Assembly: GCA_937920515.1 (NCBI GenBank)
Contig: CALEUG010000011.1
Span: 1 to 64,000 of the forward strand
Source: an uncultured bacterium
GTDB taxonomy: Bacteria; Acidobacteriota; Aminicenantia; Aminicenantales; Saccharicenantaceae
Direction: 5' to 3'
DNA: 64,000 nt
A program made the translations under genes and the position numbers. Position 1 is the first letter of the stretch. Every line of letters starts with the position of its first letter. This document shows positions 62,095 to 64,000 of the stretch, in pieces. The notes under the pieces were generated by a model. The model ran no database searches, was not told where the DNA came from, and saw only the letters and a program-made list of their open reading frames with translations.

Positions 62095-62721
62095 ATGACA
62101 AAAAGAATTACGGTAATCAAAGCCATATTTCTGGCTTCAGTCTTTATTTTTCAGAGCTGCGCTTCCCTGACCGACCTGACCAGCAGCCTGGCCCGGCTTC
62201 AGCGCCTCCAGTTCAAGCTCGGGACAGTCGAAGGCTTCTTGCTGGCCGGCATACCACTGAGCCAAAAGGCCAGTCTGAGCGATTTTACGGTTCAGGACGG
62301 GTTGAAGCTGGCCCGGCTCTTTGGCTCAAAGAAACTACCCGTGGAGTTCACCCTGAACGTTGTGGCCATCAACCCTAACGATGGCTCTTCAGGTAAGGTC
62401 AAAACCACCGCCACCCTGAGCGGACTGGCGGCCCGGCTGCTGATCGACGGCCAGCCGACGGTTTATGGGGATATAGACAGGCCGGTTGAAATTCCCGGCA
62501 GCGGCCAGGAAACGACCATCCCGCTCCGGCTGACTCTGGACCTTTATGAATTTTTCGGCAACCAGGGACTGGAGCGGCTGCTCCAGCTGGCCCTGTCCAT
62601 AGGCGGCCAGAACGGCAGCTCTTCCCGCCTGGCCCTCGACATCCAGCCCCGGGTGATGACTCCCCTTGGCGAGATAAAATACCCGGACCGCCTCATCATC
62701 ATAGACAAAGAATTCCGTTAA
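62095..62721 (+). CDS. LEA type 2-like lipoprotein
   Basis: 208 residues. Lipoprotein signal with FQSCAS (Cys near 22) followed by a domain resembling water-stress/LEA14 (WHy) proteins: LPVEFTLNVVAINPNDGSSG, then KTTATLSGLAARLLIDGQP and a strand-rich end. The class is usually extracytoplasmic in bacteria, with unclear function. ATG at 62095 after GAGAGGAAG; the TTG two codons before would overlap that spacing. Confidence 0.72.
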   Translation: MTKRITVIKAIFLASVFIFQSCASLTDLTSSLARLQRLQFKLGTVEGFLLAGIPLSQKASLSDFTVQDGLKLARLFGSKKLPVEFTLNVVAINPNDGSSGKVKTTATLSGLAARLLIDGQPTVYGDIDRPVEIPGSGQETTIPLRLTLDLYEFFGNQGLERLLQLALSIGGQNGSSSRLALDIQPRVMTPLGEIKYPDRLIIIDKEFR

Positions 62722-62895
62722 TGAGGCAGCTGTCACAATATTTTTTTAATAAATTAAATGTTTATTTTCTGCCCGGCAGGCGGGCTTTACAGGGCTCGTT
62801 TTCAAGATCGAAAAGCTCGAATCGGTGTCTTTCAATTCCCGCCATCTGGTTTTGCTTGCATTGAATAACAGGCCAGCTTATACTCAAAAGCAAGA

Positions 62896-63588
62896 ATGGG
62901 AGAAGCGAAAAGGCAACTGGTTGAAGTCTTGAAGGCGGTTCTGCCAATAACCGTCCTGGTCCTTATCCTTCAATTTACCATTTTGACCCTCCCCCTGGTC
63001 TCTGTCCTTCGTTTTTTAATCGGAACGGTGATGGTCATCCTGGGTCTTTTCTTATTTCTCTATGGGGTCAAGATCAGCCTGCTGCCCATGGGTGAAGCCA
63101 TCGGCGCCCAGCTCCCCCAGAGAATGCCTTTCGGCCTGATCCTGGTGGTTTCGGGCATAATTGGAATGGTCATAACCATGGCCGAGCCGGATGTCAGGGT
63201 GCTGGCCTACCAGGTGGACCTGGTTTCCGGGGGCGAAATAAATAAGGGTATACTCATCCTGGCCGTTGGCCTCGGGGTGGGCCTTTCGGTCAGCCTGGCC
63301 ATGCTCCGCATCGTCCTGGGAATCCGAATCGCCTACATCCTTCTGGCCGGTTATCTCCTGGTGTTGTTATTATCATTTTTTGTTCCGCCGCAGTTTGTTC
63401 CGGTGGCCTTTGACTCCGGCGGGGTAACCACCGGCCCGATTACCGTCCCCTTCATACTATCACTCGGAATTGGAATGGTTTCAGTCCTGGGTGGTAAATC
63501 TGCCCTGAAGGATGGTTTTGGCCTGATCGGCATCGCCTCCATCGGACCAATCATCAGCGTGATGATCCTGGGAATAATTTTCAGATGA
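62896..63588 (+). CDS. DUF1538 membrane protein, first of a pair
   Basis: 230 residues, about six hydrophobic helices, of the DUF1538 family (LFLYGVKISLLPMGEAIGAQLP is the family region). It overlaps the next gene by 4 bases (ATGA), and the two are homologous. DUF1538 proteins usually occur as a duplicated pair or a fusion, suggesting a two-subunit transporter; the substrate is unknown. Weak ribosome site. Confidence 0.85.
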   Translation: MGEAKRQLVEVLKAVLPITVLVLILQFTILTLPLVSVLRFLIGTVMVILGLFLFLYGVKISLLPMGEAIGAQLPQRMPFGLILVVSGIIGMVITMAEPDVRVLAYQVDLVSGGEINKGILILAVGLGVGLSVSLAMLRIVLGIRIAYILLAGYLLVLLLSFFVPPQFVPVAFDSGGVTTGPITVPFILSLGIGMVSVLGGKSALKDGFGLIGIASIGPIISVMILGIIFR

Positions 63589-64000
63589 GTGAATTACTGG
63601 ATTTTTTGAATTTCGGACCGGTGCTGCTGGAAGTCCTGGTAGCCCTGGTTCCACTGATAATTATCTTCATAATATTTCAAATATTCTTTCTGCGCCTGCC
63701 TGGTGAATCCATTTCGGTAATAGCCCGGGGAATCGTCCTGACCATTCTGGGATTGATCCTTTTTCTCCAGGGCGTCAAAGTGGGCTACCTGCCAGTGGGG
63801 TCTGAAGTGGGCCGGTTACTCGGAGAAATTACTTCCAGGTGGTTAATCGTCCCGCTTGGATTCTGCTTCGGACTGGTGGCCACCCTGGCCGAACCGGCGG
63901 TCAGGATCATGAGCTACGAGGTGGAAAAGGCTTCCAGCGGGGCCATACCTTCCCGGATTATAATCCTGTTTCTATCGCTGGGCGTGGCCCTGTTCGTGGC
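63585..64000 (+). CDS. DUF1538 membrane protein, second of a pair (cut by window end)
   Basis: Begins ATGAGTGAATTACTG within the stop of the preceding gene and stays open to the last base. The region LFLQGVKVGYLPVGSEVGR aligns with LFLYGVKISLLPMGEAIGA of its neighbour, and VATLAEPAVRIMSYEVEKASSG with GMVITMAEPDVRVLAYQVDL. The C-terminal portion lies beyond the window. Confidence 0.85.
   Translation, partial: MSELLDFLNFGPVLLEVLVALVPLIIIFIIFQIFFLRLPGESISVIARGIVLTILGLILFLQGVKVGYLPVGSEVGRLLGEITSRWLIVPLGFCFGLVATLAEPAVRIMSYEVEKASSGAIPSRIIILFLSLGVALFV

Noticed and set aside
1-64000. tRNA or rRNA genes
   Set aside because: Scanning the intergenic regions by eye on both strands showed no cloverleaf with a GTTCRANNC-type T-loop and no rRNA-like sequence.

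Overview
The window is bacterial chromosome from an anaerobe that appears to live on peptides and amino acids. It has a complete coenzyme-B12-dependent glutamate mutase / methylaspartate operon, a surface dipeptidyl peptidase III, a secreted S9 peptidase, an asparagine synthetase of the archaeal AsnRS-related type and a B12-binding radical SAM enzyme. VWFA-related and FlgO/TPR proteins, a tandem DUF4438 protein and many GGGGACAC...GTGTCCCC palindromes fit a Candidatus Aminicenantes / Acidobacteriota-like organism. That placement is inference; no rRNA or universal marker gene is present.

Layout. 1-2.2 kb: AT-rich foreign-looking segment with a DNA methyltransferase and a small membrane-anchored protein, followed by an XRE-ImmA/IrrE fusion regulator (2.3-3.5 kb). 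3.9-8.1 kb: dipeptidyl peptidase III lipoprotein and a convergent TPR/PDZ protein. 8.2-11.1 kb: arsR-cupin-ABC exporter operon bracketed by two copies of a 100-bp composite palindromic element. 11.3-12.9 kb: DUF169 protein and a DGC-domain protein with an SmtB/ArsR-type operator. 13.2-18.7 kb: tolC(frameshifted)-adaptor-RND efflux operon. 19.0-24.3 kb: CcdA/thioredoxin genes, a methyltransferase, and an arsR-permease operon with very small Cys- or Met-rich proteins. 25.3-27.1 kb: TauE-type transporter, then a structured leader RNA with terminator ahead of an uncharacterised Cys-rich protein. 27.1-30.6 kb: MacAB/Lol-like exporter, again bracketed by the composite element. 30.7-36.9 kb: asparagine synthetase preceded by a possible Asn-rich leader peptide, a lipoprotein, a FlgO/TPR protein, and DUF4438, the last flanked by a perfect 68-bp direct repeat. 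36.9-41.7 kb: multi-PAS histidine kinase and a trypsin-fold protein lacking two of three catalytic residues. 42.0-52.1 kb: the glutamate fermentation operon under a GntR regulator. 52.1-54.3 kb: decayed AMP-forming synthetase between imperfect direct repeats. 54.5-64 kb: VWFA-like protein, radical SAM/B12 protein, S9 peptidase, MoaD-like protein, LEA-like lipoprotein and a DUF1538 pair cut by the window end.

How the genes work together. In the 42-52 kb operon GlmE/GlmS (kept active by GlmL) would make 3-methylaspartate from glutamate, methylaspartate ammonia-lyase would release ammonia to give mesaconate, and the class I fumarase-like enzyme would hydrate it to citramalate. AtuA-like and DUF4387 proteins plus an unusual P-loop protein are embedded in the operon with no assigned role, and no citramalate lyase is seen, so they are the best candidates for an undescribed step. 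The exported peptidases could supply amino acids to this pathway. The palindrome family recurs throughout, often exactly at transcription-unit boundaries, and probably serves both as a mobile repeat and as a hairpin at transcript ends.
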